64,000 bases of DNA from Xanthobacteraceae bacterium (GCA_030037645.1 JASHQI010000034.1:1-64000); one strand, 5' to 3'; counted from the first letter of the stretch, positions 9,689 through 20,328 are shown. Made by a program: numbers and translations. The notes: generated from the sequence alone by a model not told the origin.

Positions 9689-10696
9689 CTACATCACAAA
9701 CTGATTGGTATAGAGCTCGTCAACCGGCGTCTTTTTTTGAATGATGCCCTTGGCGAAGTAAAAGTCTTGCAGCTTGGCCAGCCGGTCAGCATTGACCTCG
9801 CCGAGCACCTTTTGTCCCGGATAGACCAGCTTGTCGTAATATTCGAACGCTTCTTTGACTTGGCCCTCCTTGCCCGTCCATGCCGGTACGAATTTCACGA
9901 AGTCCATCGCCGCCTTGGCGGGATCGTCGATGATGTCTTTCATACCGTGTAGGGCCGCCTGGACGAAGGCGCGTACGATTTCAGGCTTATCCTTGATGAT
10001 CTCATCGGACGCACCGATCGCCTGAGCCATGTGCGGGAAAAATTCATCGGTGGGCAGCACCCGCACCGCCACGCCAGCGGCTTCAACCGGAGGAATCCAG
10101 TCCGGCACGCCGGCCATGCCGGCTGATTTGCCGGCAGCCACCATCTGCCACACGCCGACCGGACCTGCAGCCTGAATATTGACGTCGTCTTGAGTGAGCC
10201 CGGCGCTCGCCAGCAATCCCAGCAGCGCGTAAAAGGTCGTGTCCTGGTACGACATCACCGTGATGGTCTTGCCCTTGAGATCGGCCGGTTTCTCGATCCG
10301 CGAATCCTTGCGCACGACGAGCTGCATAAACCCCTTACCGCCGAACACCGCGACGATCTTGATGGGCACTCCGTTCTGCCGGACCATGATCGGACCGTCT
10401 GCCACGATGCCGCCGAGCGGCGCGTTGCCGGCTCCAACTTGTTTAGCCACGTCAACACCGCCACGGCCAACCGCAAAGCTCACCTCGAGACCGGCCTGGG
10501 AGAAATAGCCTTTTCCTTTGGCAAGCTGAATCGGTCCAAACGCCGGCAATAGCGGCGGCGCCGGAAACAGATAGGTGATCTTCTGATTCGCCCACGCCAG
10601 CGACGTGACGTTTCCGAGGCCGATACCAGACGCCACTGCCGCTGCATTCCGTAGCACTTGGCGACGCGACAGCACGACACTCACGCGGAAGACCAT
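9689..10696 (-). CDS. ABC transporter substrate-binding protein, NitT/TauT (SsuA/THI5) type
   Basis: Tat-like signal (SRRQVLRNAAAVASG); ADLKGKTITVMSYQDTTFYALLGLLASAGL. Confidence 0.85.
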   Translation of the reverse strand: MVFRVSVVLSRRQVLRNAAAVASGIGLGNVTSLAWANQKITYLFPAPPLLPAFGPIQLAKGKGYFSQAGLEVSFAVGRGGVDVAKQVGAGNAPLGGIVADGPIMVRQNGVPIKIVAVFGGKGFMQLVVRKDSRIEKPADLKGKTITVMSYQDTTFYALLGLLASAGLTQDDVNIQAAGPVGVWQMVAAGKSAGMAGVPDWIPPVEAAGVAVRVLPTDEFFPHMAQAIGASDEIIKDKPEIVRAFVQAALHGMKDIIDDPAKAAMDFVKFVPAWTGKEGQVKEAFEYYDKLVYPGQKVLGEVNADRLAKLQDFYFAKGIIQKKTPVDELYTNQFVM

Positions 10697-10852
10697 GCGT
10701 TGGCTCCTTCATGCGGAAGGCCCCGGCAGTGAATAGTTGCCGCAACCCCTGCCCCCTCGGCGATCCCGGTATTTGCCACTATACTCGACATATCTGGGCG
10801 GCGATACGCACGCAATCGGCCCAAACAGACAGCATTTGCGTTCGATCTGCCT

Positions 10853-11680
10853 ATGTCCGGGTCCCCAATCTCCGACGTCCGACGCCTCGAATACCGCAAC
10901 GTAACGATGCGTTTTGCGCCAACGCGCGGGCGCGATGTCCTCACGGCGGTTCGCGGCGTGAGCTTCTCCGTTCGTGATGGCGAAGTCGTTTCCCTGATCG
11001 GGCCGAGCGGCTGCGGCAAGAGCACGCTCTTGAGCATCGGCTCGGGGCTAACCGCGCCGAGCGAAGGGGAAGCATGTGTTGACGGCGCGCGCCTTGAAGG
11101 CCCCAATGCCGAAGTGGCGCTCATGCTGCAGAAGGATTTGCTGCTGCCGTGGCGCACTGTCGCCGAAAATGTCATGCTCGGTGTCGAAATCCAGGGCATG
11201 CCCCTGCCGGAACGCAAGCAGCGTGCACAAGAGCTGCTGTCCAATTTCAACCTCGCCGAATTCTCCAATCATTATCCGCATCAACTGTCGGGCGGCATGC
11301 GCCAGCGCGTGGCGTTGGCTCGCACGCTTGCCGTCGATCCCCACGTTCTTTTGCTTGACGAGCCATTTTCCGCCGTTGACGCGCAGACCCGCATCGTCCT
11401 GCAACGCGAACTTGCGCAAACATTGCAACGCGCAGGCAAGACCGCACTGCTCATTACCCACGATCTGGCGGAAGCTGTTACACTGTCAGATCGCGTCCTC
11501 GTCATGAGCCGGCGTCCTGGCACGATTATCGACGAAATCACCATTGATATGCCGCAACGCGATAACCCGATTGCCCGACGCCATGACCCCAAAGTCAATG
11601 ATTACGTGGCCCGGCTGATGGATCGCCTCGACATCGCGCATGCTTCGCTTGATCAGGTGCCGGCGGGAGATGCCGCATGA
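10853..11680 (+). CDS. ABC transporter ATP-binding protein, NitT/TauT type
   Basis: Walker A GPSGCGKST, signature LSGGMRQRVALAR, Walker B LLLDEPF. Confidence 0.92.
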   Translation: MSGSPISDVRRLEYRNVTMRFAPTRGRDVLTAVRGVSFSVRDGEVVSLIGPSGCGKSTLLSIGSGLTAPSEGEACVDGARLEGPNAEVALMLQKDLLLPWRTVAENVMLGVEIQGMPLPERKQRAQELLSNFNLAEFSNHYPHQLSGGMRQRVALARTLAVDPHVLLLDEPFSAVDAQTRIVLQRELAQTLQRAGKTALLITHDLAEAVTLSDRVLVMSRRPGTIIDEITIDMPQRDNPIARRHDPKVNDYVARLMDRLDIAHASLDQVPAGDAA

Positions 11681-12468
11681 ATGGTCGCTCCGTCGTTATG
11701 CGTAGGGGGCTCGCTGCAAGCGTCGCCCTGCTCCTCATTTTTCTGGCGGCGTGGCAATGGGGACCCGGTCTGCTCGGCGTACCCTCCTTCATCGTGCCGT
11801 CGTTATCCATGGTTGCCGTCGAATTCGTTCATGCCTGGCAGGTCAACCATTTGCTGTTTCACACCAGCGTCACCATTGCCGAGGTTATGGCCGGCTTTGC
11901 GCTGGGAAGTCTGCTCGGCGCCGTTGTCGGCTATCTGCTCGGCATGTCTCCCACCGCAGAGTTTGCGCTATCGCCCTATATTCTTGCGCTGCAAATCGCG
12001 CCGAAGGTCGCATTCGCGCCCCTATTCATCCTTTGGATGGGCTTTACCGTGTACCCGAAAATACTTGTCGCCATTTTGATCGTGTTCTTTCCAGTCATGG
12101 TCAATGTGCTGACCGCAGTGCGCAACGTCGACCCCGATCTCATCAACTTGGCACGCTCCTTTAAGGCGACCCGCGCGCAAATCTTCTGGAAGATCGAGTT
12201 TCCAACCTCGATGCCGCCGATGTTCGCCGGCTTGCGGATCGGCTCGACGCTCGCCGTCATTGGCGTCGTCGTCGGCGAGCTTGTCGGCGGCAATATGGGC
12301 CTCGGCTACCTGCTAACCTTCGGCGAAGGCCAGGCCAACACACCGATGGTATTCGTTTCGATCGTGATGCTGACCGCGGTCGGCGGCCTCGCTTATCTTG
12401 CCGTCATCATCGTCGAGCGGCACATACTGCATTATTTGCCGGCGCGGGGAGTTCGAGGTGATTTCTGA
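11677..12468 (+). CDS. ABC transporter permease, NitT/TauT type
   Basis: Six-TM SsuC-like sequence; NLARSFKATRAQIFWKIEFPTSMPPMFAGLRIG; overlaps the upstream stop by 4 nt. Confidence 0.9.
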   Translation: MNGRSVVMRRGLAASVALLLIFLAAWQWGPGLLGVPSFIVPSLSMVAVEFVHAWQVNHLLFHTSVTIAEVMAGFALGSLLGAVVGYLLGMSPTAEFALSPYILALQIAPKVAFAPLFILWMGFTVYPKILVAILIVFFPVMVNVLTAVRNVDPDLINLARSFKATRAQIFWKIEFPTSMPPMFAGLRIGSTLAVIGVVVGELVGGNMGLGYLLTFGEGQANTPMVFVSIVMLTAVGGLAYLAVIIVERHILHYLPARGVRGDF

Positions 12469-12500
12469 ATACGTCCCGCTTTCAGGCAGAGGAGAAATGA

Positions 12501-14162
12501 TCACGAAGGAAAATGCTCGGCATGCCAATCGGCCTCAAGATTGGGATTGATTTTGCCATCGAGGACAAACACGCCCGAAGCGCCATCCGCGACCCACGCC
12601 TTTAGCGGCTCCAGATCGCTGAGCGCGCGTACCGTCGTGCCACGCGCACCATAGCCGCGAGCAATGGCCGCAAAATCCGTGTCCGGAAACTGTACGATGT
12701 CGGTCGAAAAGCCCTGACGACGGAAATAATGCACCTCCGCCGCATAGGAACTGTCATTGTAGATGAGGATGCACAATCGCAGCCCGAGCCGGATGGCGGT
12801 CTCCAAATCCGCGATCGACATCAAAAATCCACCGTCTCCGGTGCCGAGCACCGCGAGTTTGCCCGGATTGGCAATAGCAAGACCGATCGCCGAGGCAAGG
12901 CCGAGACCAACCGATTGGAATGAGTGACTAAGGCACGAGGCGCGCGCATTCGGCACGCGCAAATAACGTGGCACCCAGCCGCAGAAATGCCCCGAGTCTG
13001 AAGCAACCACCCGGTCCGCCGGCAGGATCGCATCAACGGCCTTGCTCAGTGTTCGTGGATCGATGAATTGTGCGTTCGATTCGTCCGGGTGGGGAGCATG
13101 ATGGTTATCGCCCAAGCGAATGCGCTCGCGCATCGCCTCGCTGCGCCGACCATCCCTTTCCTTTATCCCGCGACGATCAAGCTCCGCCAGCAAAGCGTCG
13201 GCGGTCGCTTTCGCATCGCCATGCACCGCGAGCTGGACCGGCATCTGATAGCCGAGCTTGGACGTGTCTACATCGACCTGCGCGACCACCGCAACAGGAG
13301 CAATCAACTTGCCTTTCTTGGTCGTCCATGACGTCAGGCTCGCACCGAACGCGAGAATAAAGTCGCTCTCGGAAATGAGCTGATCGGCGCCCGGCGAAGA
13401 AAAGCCGCCGCTGATGCCGACCGACCACGGATTTTGCGAAAACAGGCCGTGACCACAAACCGAGGTCGCCAGTAACGCGCCCACGCGATCAGCAAGCGCG
13501 ACCAAGGCAAATTCGGCATCGGCTATTGCAGCGCCTCGGCCAGCGAGCACAAGGGGCCGCTTCGCCTGTACCAGCGCATCGGCCAGGCTTGCGACCGCAT
13601 CCGGATCCGGATGCGGCCGGCCAGGCACCGGTGGTAATTCGAGTGGCGCTATGTTCGAAGCAAGCGGCGCATTCTGCACATCGAGCGGCATGCTGAGCAC
13701 CACTGTCTGACGGTCGCGCAACGCGCGAGTGACGGCACGCAGTGTGTCGTCACGCGCGGAGCTTGGCGTATGCAACCGCTCCGGTACCGCGCCAACCGCA
13801 CGCACCATTTCGCCTTGCTCGATGTAGAAGTTGTTCTTCACTGCACCGATCGGCACGTCGCCCGCCAAGACCACAAGCGGGGTACGACTCTTTGCTGCCT
13901 CGCCGATGCCCGTCAGGGCATTGGTCAGCCCGGGTCCGGAATGCACGCTCACGAGCGTCAATTCACCGGTCGCCTTGGCATAGGCGTCGGCCATCGTGGC
14001 CGCGTTGCACTCGTGACGAGCGCAAATGAGCTCGACGCCGTTCTCGACCAGCGCGTGCGAAATTCTGAAGTTTGCGGTGCCGAGAAGACCGAAGCAGCGA
14101 CGCGCGCCATAAGCGGCAAGGTCACCGGCGACCACGTCTGCAACGGCTTGACTAGCGGTCAT
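12501..14162 (-). CDS. Thiamine diphosphate-binding enzyme (acetolactate synthase-like large subunit)
   Basis: CARHECNAATMADAYAKATGE, GPGLTNALTGIGEA, GDGGFLMSIADLETAIRLGLRLCILIYNDSSY (ThDP GDG motif). Confidence 0.88.
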   Translation of the reverse strand: MTASQAVADVVAGDLAAYGARRCFGLLGTANFRISHALVENGVELICARHECNAATMADAYAKATGELTLVSVHSGPGLTNALTGIGEAAKSRTPLVVLAGDVPIGAVKNNFYIEQGEMVRAVGAVPERLHTPSSARDDTLRAVTRALRDRQTVVLSMPLDVQNAPLASNIAPLELPPVPGRPHPDPDAVASLADALVQAKRPLVLAGRGAAIADAEFALVALADRVGALLATSVCGHGLFSQNPWSVGISGGFSSPGADQLISESDFILAFGASLTSWTTKKGKLIAPVAVVAQVDVDTSKLGYQMPVQLAVHGDAKATADALLAELDRRGIKERDGRRSEAMRERIRLGDNHHAPHPDESNAQFIDPRTLSKAVDAILPADRVVASDSGHFCGWVPRYLRVPNARASCLSHSFQSVGLGLASAIGLAIANPGKLAVLGTGDGGFLMSIADLETAIRLGLRLCILIYNDSSYAAEVHYFRRQGFSTDIVQFPDTDFAAIARGYGARGTTVRALSDLEPLKAWVADGASGVFVLDGKINPNLEADWHAEHFPS

Positions 14163-14369
14163 TGGACCTCCCTCTTGGGGCTTTTCGTGCGCAAATTCAG
14201 GTCATATACGATCGCATCTGGACGTGCTTGACGCTCTCGACGGCGCGGCTCTGCATGGTCCATCATGGATTGGGCTTCCCCTCGTGCGGCGCCTGAATTC
14301 GAAATCGTATTCGCCTCTAACGCAGTGTCGCACTGATCCCTCAACAAGAGCAATCAACCGGAGTAGCGT

Positions 14370-15452
14370 ATGTGGGACAGAGGTAAGCCGGCGCACATCC
14401 TCGAGATTGGAGAATTCAGCCTTTTCAAAAGGAGCATTCCAAAGGAAACGACCTATATTTATACGGGCAACAATCCCCATGGTGCGAACGATCTGGAGCA
14501 CACGTCGTTTGCGCCGGCGCGGCTCCCCGGTTTATTGCAGTCCCTGAAAAGGGGTGAATGGGACATTATCATCTGCTATCCACCAGCCCGACCGCTGGTC
14601 GATTGCCGCCGCGCCATGGGAGGCTTGCCGGCGGCCGTGGCCAGAATTCTTTTTCGGTTTCGCACATTGGGAACTTACGTTACGCGAATCCGCGCGCCGA
14701 TTCCGTTGGTGGTGCTCGATTTCAACGAGATGTTGACCGTGCCTCGCCCGGCGCTAAAGCTCCTTGACAAATCGATCGTGTATTTCAAGCGCGAGTTGCC
14801 TTTAGATCCGGCGAAGGCATTATTCGATGTCGTGCCACAATTCCGCACACCCAAGCGGGTGCTGTCCTCAAAGTATTACTCGCGCAATGTCGACAAGTTG
14901 CGGCCAATCTCTATCGCTATCGCCGAAGAAACCGCCCGCTTGGCGCTCGCAACCCGGCCGGAGAAGTCAGTCGACATATTCTTTGCCGGGTCTGTAAGCA
15001 ATTCAACGATTCGGCAGCGTGGATTCGCCCAATTACAGAAACTCGCCGAACTCGACTACTCGATCGACATTTGCGAGGGCGGTTTGCCGCGGGCCGAATA
15101 TCTCGAGCGTTGCGCGAGGGCATGGCTGACGTGGTCACCGGAAGGTTTTGGTTGGGAGTGCTTCAGACATTACGAAGCAAGCTTGTGCCGCTCCGTACCC
15201 GTCATCAGTCCGCCCAATATTTTGCGCTATCAACCGCTCCTCGACGGCGTCCATGCCTTGACATATCCAGTGGAAGGCGACGGATTGACTGCGGTCGTCA
15301 CAAAAGCTCTCCAGGACAAATCAAAGTTGACGGCGATGGCGCAGCAGGCTCGAGAGCATGTCATCCGCCATCACACTCACGATCGAATCTGCGAATACAT
15401 TCTCGATTGCGCCAGAAATTGCCTCCCGCACAAAGAGCCGGCGCATGACTAG
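14370..15452 (+). CDS. Putative glycosyltransferase / glycan-cluster protein
   Basis: C-terminal GT-like region (PEGFGWECFRHYEASLCRSVPVISPPNILRYQPLLDGVHALTYPVEGDGL) and position in the GT cluster. Confidence 0.55.
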   Translation: MWDRGKPAHILEIGEFSLFKRSIPKETTYIYTGNNPHGANDLEHTSFAPARLPGLLQSLKRGEWDIIICYPPARPLVDCRRAMGGLPAAVARILFRFRTLGTYVTRIRAPIPLVVLDFNEMLTVPRPALKLLDKSIVYFKRELPLDPAKALFDVVPQFRTPKRVLSSKYYSRNVDKLRPISIAIAEETARLALATRPEKSVDIFFAGSVSNSTIRQRGFAQLQKLAELDYSIDICEGGLPRAEYLERCARAWLTWSPEGFGWECFRHYEASLCRSVPVISPPNILRYQPLLDGVHALTYPVEGDGLTAVVTKALQDKSKLTAMAQQAREHVIRHHTHDRICEYILDCARNCLPHKEPAHD

Positions 15453-16824
15453 AAAGCCCGGATTGCTTTGGATCGATGTCACGGAGCTGTTCGACCACTT
15501 TCGATTTGCGCGGCATCCGACTGGCATTGGGCGGGTTATCGTGCATCTTGCCGACGCACTCAGGGCTGATTCCGGAGATGTCTTTGAGAGCGCACGCATT
15601 CTGCTCTGGGATCCGGTTGGCCGATGTGCACTCACCACCGAAGATCCACGGCTACAGCCCCTTTCGACATTTTTACCGCAACTCATGGCATCTTATGAGG
15701 CTGCGGGCTTGCGTCAGAACCGCCCTTCTTCGCGAGCGATGAAGGCGCTTCGCACTTCTATTCCGCGTCGATGGCGATATCGAATATTCCCGTCGGATAA
15801 TGGCGTTGCGATGCTTAAACACTTGGCGGTGCGAGACGGCATTCGTCTTGCGGAAGTATGTTTTTCCCCAGGCGACTGCCTCTTTGTTCCGGGATCATTT
15901 TGGCTGGGAAAATACGCACCACTCATCGCCGCGAGCGCCAACGCCCGCAGCGTTCCTGTGACGGCATTCGTCCATGATGTCGTGCTACTATCGCACCCCG
16001 AATGGTTGCCGGGACCGCATAGCGAACAGTTCCGCCGCGGTTGCGACGCCTTCCTGCCCTTCTGCACGGCGATCATCTGCAATTCGTCGCACACACGAGA
16101 TGAACTGCGGCGTCTGGTGTCGTTGCCCGCCGATCTGCCCGTGGCCATGTGTCGGCTCGGCGATCGGCCGTTCGGAAGGCGATCACAGCCGATTTCGGCT
16201 TCGATTTCCGCGCTGCTTGGTCAACGGTACGTGTTGTTTGTGTCGACGATTAGGCCGAGAAAGAATCACAAATTGCTGGTCGAAGCCTGGTGTCGCCTTT
16301 GGCGAGAGCTCGGCCCCCTCACTCCCCATTTGCTGTTCGTCGGCGGCGGAACACCGGATGCAGGTCTGTCGCAGATGTTGGAGAGCGAAAGGACCGACGG
16401 CGGCCGCGTCATACGGCTTGCTGACGTTGACGATAGCGGACTAGAAGCGCTCTACGAGCACGCATGGATGACCGCCTACCCAAGTCTTGCAGAAGGCTAT
16501 GGTATCCCAGTTGCGGAGGCATTGAGCCACGGCAAGATCTGCTTGGCGACGCCGAGCGGCGGTATTCGCGAAATTTCCGACAAACTTATCGACTTCATCG
16601 ATCCTCTGGATCCAGAAAGTGTCATTACGAAGGTGAAGGCCTATTTGACCGACCCCACGCTACACGCCAATCGCGAGACCGAGATCAGAACTAACTATCA
16701 GCAGACGGATTGGTCTCAGACCGCAAGCGCGGTGCGGTCTGTTTTGGAAGGCACGGTCATGCGTGTTCAAGGCGCCAGTGCCGCCATGTCTGCTGCACGT
16801 GCTTACACTCGATCGGCGCAATAG
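15445..16824 (+). CDS. Glycosyltransferase family 1/4
   Basis: WIDVTELFDHFRFARHPTGIGRVIVHLA; YVLFVSTIRPRKNHKLLVEAW; AYPSLAEGYGIPVAEALSHGK; ATG 15445 overlaps the upstream gene. Confidence 0.88.
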   Translation: MTRKPGLLWIDVTELFDHFRFARHPTGIGRVIVHLADALRADSGDVFESARILLWDPVGRCALTTEDPRLQPLSTFLPQLMASYEAAGLRQNRPSSRAMKALRTSIPRRWRYRIFPSDNGVAMLKHLAVRDGIRLAEVCFSPGDCLFVPGSFWLGKYAPLIAASANARSVPVTAFVHDVVLLSHPEWLPGPHSEQFRRGCDAFLPFCTAIICNSSHTRDELRRLVSLPADLPVAMCRLGDRPFGRRSQPISASISALLGQRYVLFVSTIRPRKNHKLLVEAWCRLWRELGPLTPHLLFVGGGTPDAGLSQMLESERTDGGRVIRLADVDDSGLEALYEHAWMTAYPSLAEGYGIPVAEALSHGKICLATPSGGIREISDKLIDFIDPLDPESVITKVKAYLTDPTLHANRETEIRTNYQQTDWSQTASAVRSVLEGTVMRVQGASAAMSAARAYTRSAQ

Positions 16825-16842
16825 AAAATTCTGCAGATCGCA

Positions 16843-17892
16843 ATGGCAAGTATCATAATTGCCGATAGTACGAGCCGTTACGACGGCAGAGACTTGGAAA
16901 CTCGTCCATTGGGCGGCACCGAGACGAGTGTCATTCGCTGCGCCCGCGAGCTCGGCGGCCGCGGACACCAAGTGACGGTCTATACGCGTTGCGCGGCTCC
17001 AATCGAACATGAGGGCATCTCGTGGATGCCGTTAAATTCCGCCCCACCGAATAAATGCGACGTCTATGTGGCCGTGCAACAGCCGAAGCTTCTGGGCTTT
17101 GTTCGTAACCCAAAGCAAAGAGCCATCTGGGTGATTTGGCCGGTCAGTCAACTCAAACATTACAAGAAAATCTGGCGGATGTGGCTTTATCGCCCAATTC
17201 CGGTTCTGGTCAGCCAATATCAGCTTGAAACCTATTCGCGGTTTCTCCCCGGACAGTCGTCCCGAATAGTCATTCCCCTTGCCGTGCCGGATGACATCAG
17301 AAGTCAGGAAGTACAGGTCACGCCGCCTGCTCGCCGCGCAATCTTTGCCTCAAATCCACAGCGGAATTTGCGGCGGTTGGTTGAAATATGGGTAGCATCG
17401 ATCCTGCCACGCGTGCCCGATGCGATACTTGATGTCTATGGCGTCAACGCTCTGCGTCCCGGCGAGAACGCCTGGAAATCGTGGGAAGGATCAGTGCTGC
17501 CGCCAAACATGCCGGATCATGTCAAAAATTCGGTTTGCGTGCACTCGGCTGTCGACCGCCGAACGCTTATTGACGCGATGCGGCGCTCCAGAGTCATGCT
17601 TTATCTCGGACACAAGGCCGAAGCATTTTGCTTGTCGTTAGCCGAGGCCCAGGCACTGGGCGTGCCCGCCGTGATCGCGCCGGTAGCCGTTTTGCCTGAA
17701 CGTGTGATCGACGGAGTCACCGGCTTTCACCGTGCCGATCCAGAGCGCTTTGCGGACGCGGCGGTTTCGCTGCTAACAGATGACGACCTGTGGCGACGCC
17801 AGCACGAAGCGGCGCTTCGCCTTCAACAGGGCATCAGTTGGGCGGAACACGCGGCGCGTTTTGAAACCGCGCTGTTGGGAAATCAATTTTGA
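16843..17892 (+). CDS. Glycosyltransferase (GT4-like)
   Basis: ETRPLGGTETSVIRCARELGGRGHQVTVYTR; LSLAEAQALGVPAVIAPVAVLPERV. Confidence 0.82.
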   Translation: MASIIIADSTSRYDGRDLETRPLGGTETSVIRCARELGGRGHQVTVYTRCAAPIEHEGISWMPLNSAPPNKCDVYVAVQQPKLLGFVRNPKQRAIWVIWPVSQLKHYKKIWRMWLYRPIPVLVSQYQLETYSRFLPGQSSRIVIPLAVPDDIRSQEVQVTPPARRAIFASNPQRNLRRLVEIWVASILPRVPDAILDVYGVNALRPGENAWKSWEGSVLPPNMPDHVKNSVCVHSAVDRRTLIDAMRRSRVMLYLGHKAEAFCLSLAEAQALGVPAVIAPVAVLPERVIDGVTGFHRADPERFADAAVSLLTDDDLWRRQHEAALRLQQGISWAEHAARFETALLGNQF

Positions 17893-18983
17893 TTGTCGTA
17901 AGCCGTCGGAAGTGAGCGCGAAAGGTTGATCCGGAAATTTTTGGGTGCCACTGATTGAACTAGTGCCCGACCGACCAGCAAGATTGCCAGCGCGGCTGTT
18001 ATCTTACTGACCGACAGTATGACCGGTCGATTGCGCTCCATCAGCAAATTGACGAGGCTCCGACGCGCGAGAAGCTTTTCGGCGTGGGAAAATTCGAATA
18101 TCTGCCGCGGGCTTGGCAGCCGAATGTCGTCCGTCTGGTGCGTTGCGATCGCACTGCGGTCGGACAGATCGAGAAACCGGCAGATGTGCGCCGCTTCAGC
18201 GTAGAATTCCTGTTCAGCTTCGCGAGCCCACCAATCGGGCGGACCGGACAACCGTGCTGCCGGATCGACTCCCAAACTCCTACGGCCCGCTGCAGCGGAG
18301 CGCGCGAGCCGCGCTGAGAAGCATTGGCGCACGCCAAAACGCTGACTGACGTTACCGCCGTGTATCCTGTAGCGCACCAGGGCGTGCGGCAGATTAGCCG
18401 CGATGCCGTGCTCAGACAGGCGCAGCCAGAGGTCGGCATCTTCGGCGCCTAGAAACGCATCGCGATAGCCGCCGATCTTTTGTGCCAGCGCCGTGCGCAT
18501 CATCACCGAGGAATGCACAAACGGATTGCTCCATTGCACCATCTCCGCCAATCGCTCCGGATTCGTCTCCGGCCGGCTATAGCCAATGCGGCGACCGCCC
18601 TCGTCTATTCGTTCGGCCCATGAGCCGAGGAGTACGAGGCCGGATTGCTCATTGAAGCACCGCACCTGCCTAGCCAAACGCTCGGGCAGCGCGACGTCGT
18701 CGGCATCAAGTCTCGCCAACAGCGGAGCCCGCGCCAAGCCGAGTGCCTTGTTGAGCGCGCTGACCAAACCTTCCGGCTGCGGCTGGCGAACAGGACGAAT
18801 GCGGCTGTCGCGCCTGCTCAGCGCCGCAATGATTTCGGGCGAGGCATCGGTCGAGCCGTCGTCGACGACGATAAGTTCAAAGTCCGCCAAAGTCTGAACG
18901 AAAACGCTTTCGACAGCCTGCGCCAACCAGGCCTCGGCGTTACGCACCGGCATCACCACGGAGACTATGGGATGGGCGCTCAT
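17883..18983 (-). CDS. Glycosyltransferase family 2
   Basis: VSVVMPVRNAEAWLAQAVESVFVQTLADFELIVVDDGSTD...LARLDADDVALPERL. Confidence 0.93.
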   Translation of the reverse strand: MSAHPIVSVVMPVRNAEAWLAQAVESVFVQTLADFELIVVDDGSTDASPEIIAALSRRDSRIRPVRQPQPEGLVSALNKALGLARAPLLARLDADDVALPERLARQVRCFNEQSGLVLLGSWAERIDEGGRRIGYSRPETNPERLAEMVQWSNPFVHSSVMMRTALAQKIGGYRDAFLGAEDADLWLRLSEHGIAANLPHALVRYRIHGGNVSQRFGVRQCFSARLARSAAAGRRSLGVDPAARLSGPPDWWAREAEQEFYAEAAHICRFLDLSDRSAIATHQTDDIRLPSPRQIFEFSHAEKLLARRSLVNLLMERNRPVILSVSKITAALAILLVGRALVQSVAPKNFRINLSRSLPTAYDNQN

Positions 18984-19005
18984 CGGCGATTTCGATTGCG
19001 TTCTT

Positions 19006-20328
19006 TCACGATCGCGCCTCGCACAGTGGCCGCAGCAGCTCTGCCAAACGCTGTGCGGATTGGTGCCAGGTCACGGGACGATATCGCTCTTTGATCCGGC
19101 GTTCAGCTTCCACCACTTTTCCCGGAGCGTGCACCAGTTCGAGGATGGTATCGCGCCAGGCAACAAAATCGAGTGGGTCGATATGTTTTGCAAGTCCTTG
19201 GCCAGCCTCTTCGAGCGCGGGTGCATTCGAAGCGATGCAGAATTTTCCGTATGCAAGACTTTCGGAAACCGGCAATCCGAAGCCCTCATAAAACGACGGA
19301 TAAAGCGTAAACATGCAATGGCGATACAGCCAGGCCAAGTCCGTATCCGAGACCGCGTGATTGACAATGATGCAATCGCGAACTGCCGGGTCATGCGCGA
19401 TCTGCCACAGCAAATCCTTGCTGCCAAATCCGCGCCGGCCGACAATGACGAGTTTTGGCAGATTGGCCACATTCTCATCGCACATACGTCGCCATAGGTG
19501 ATAGAGCAAATCGAAATTCTTGCGCGACTGAATCGTGCTGACGCTGAGGACAAACTGTCCCGCCTTGATATCGCCGACAGTCATCGATTCGTCTGCGGAC
19601 GCCCTTGCGCCGACATCGTGACCAAGTCTGATGGTGTGAACAGTTCCACTCAAGCGGCCACTCGCGTAATGCAAAATATCCTTCTTGGTTTGATCAGAAA
19701 TTGCTATCACGAGATCAACGTCATTGACCAAAAAGTCGACGTAGCGCGCAAAACGCTCGGCAAAGCCGTCGGCTTCAAAAAATTGCGGATACTTGACGGG
19801 GATCAAATCCTGACAGATTGCCGCAATCCGCATTCGACAGCGTTGGCGAACTGCGCGCAATACCGAGAAATCGTAACGGCTCCAGTTTTCTCCAGTGAGC
19901 AGCAGGATGTCCCCAGCCCGGCCTCCCACAAACGGGATCTGGCCGCCGCGCAAGTCGTCTATCCAACGAAAGGCATTTTCCGCTGCGGATCGGCGCCAGA
20001 TCCTAACGGCGCGCTCGATTTTGCGGCCGATATGAGGCGCGCGGCCGCTGTCGGCACCAACGGGCTCGTCGCGTCCCCGCGCCACCTCGCCTGAGCGCGT
20101 AGGCCTGGGCAGCGTCGCGACGGGAATAAACCGCCTGCGGGTTGTATGGTAGCGACACAGCCGCAGAGTCTTCGGCATGATGTCGGCAAGCGCCGCCGCG
20201 TAGCTCTGCTCGACCCGCAAAGTGCCGTTCATCGCACCGCCACGGCTTCGCCAGCTTGTGGTGACGTCCATCCATACAGTATTCGGCCGCAGGCGATTGT
20301 GGGCGTCTTCCATGGATTGGCTCTTCAA
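19006..20328 (-). CDS. Glycosyltransferase family 1/4, same N-terminal family as the 15445 gene
   Basis: VWMDVTTSWRSRGGAMNGTLRVEQSYAAAL; FVLSVSTIQSRKNFDLLYHLW; TLYPSFYEGFGLPVSESLAYGKF. Confidence 0.88.
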   Translation of the reverse strand: MKSQSMEDAHNRLRPNTVWMDVTTSWRSRGGAMNGTLRVEQSYAAALADIMPKTLRLCRYHTTRRRFIPVATLPRPTRSGEVARGRDEPVGADSGRAPHIGRKIERAVRIWRRSAAENAFRWIDDLRGGQIPFVGGRAGDILLLTGENWSRYDFSVLRAVRQRCRMRIAAICQDLIPVKYPQFFEADGFAERFARYVDFLVNDVDLVIAISDQTKKDILHYASGRLSGTVHTIRLGHDVGARASADESMTVGDIKAGQFVLSVSTIQSRKNFDLLYHLWRRMCDENVANLPKLVIVGRRGFGSKDLLWQIAHDPAVRDCIIVNHAVSDTDLAWLYRHCMFTLYPSFYEGFGLPVSESLAYGKFCIASNAPALEEAGQGLAKHIDPLDFVAWRDTILELVHAPGKVVEAERRIKERYRPVTWHQSAQRLAELLRPLCEARS

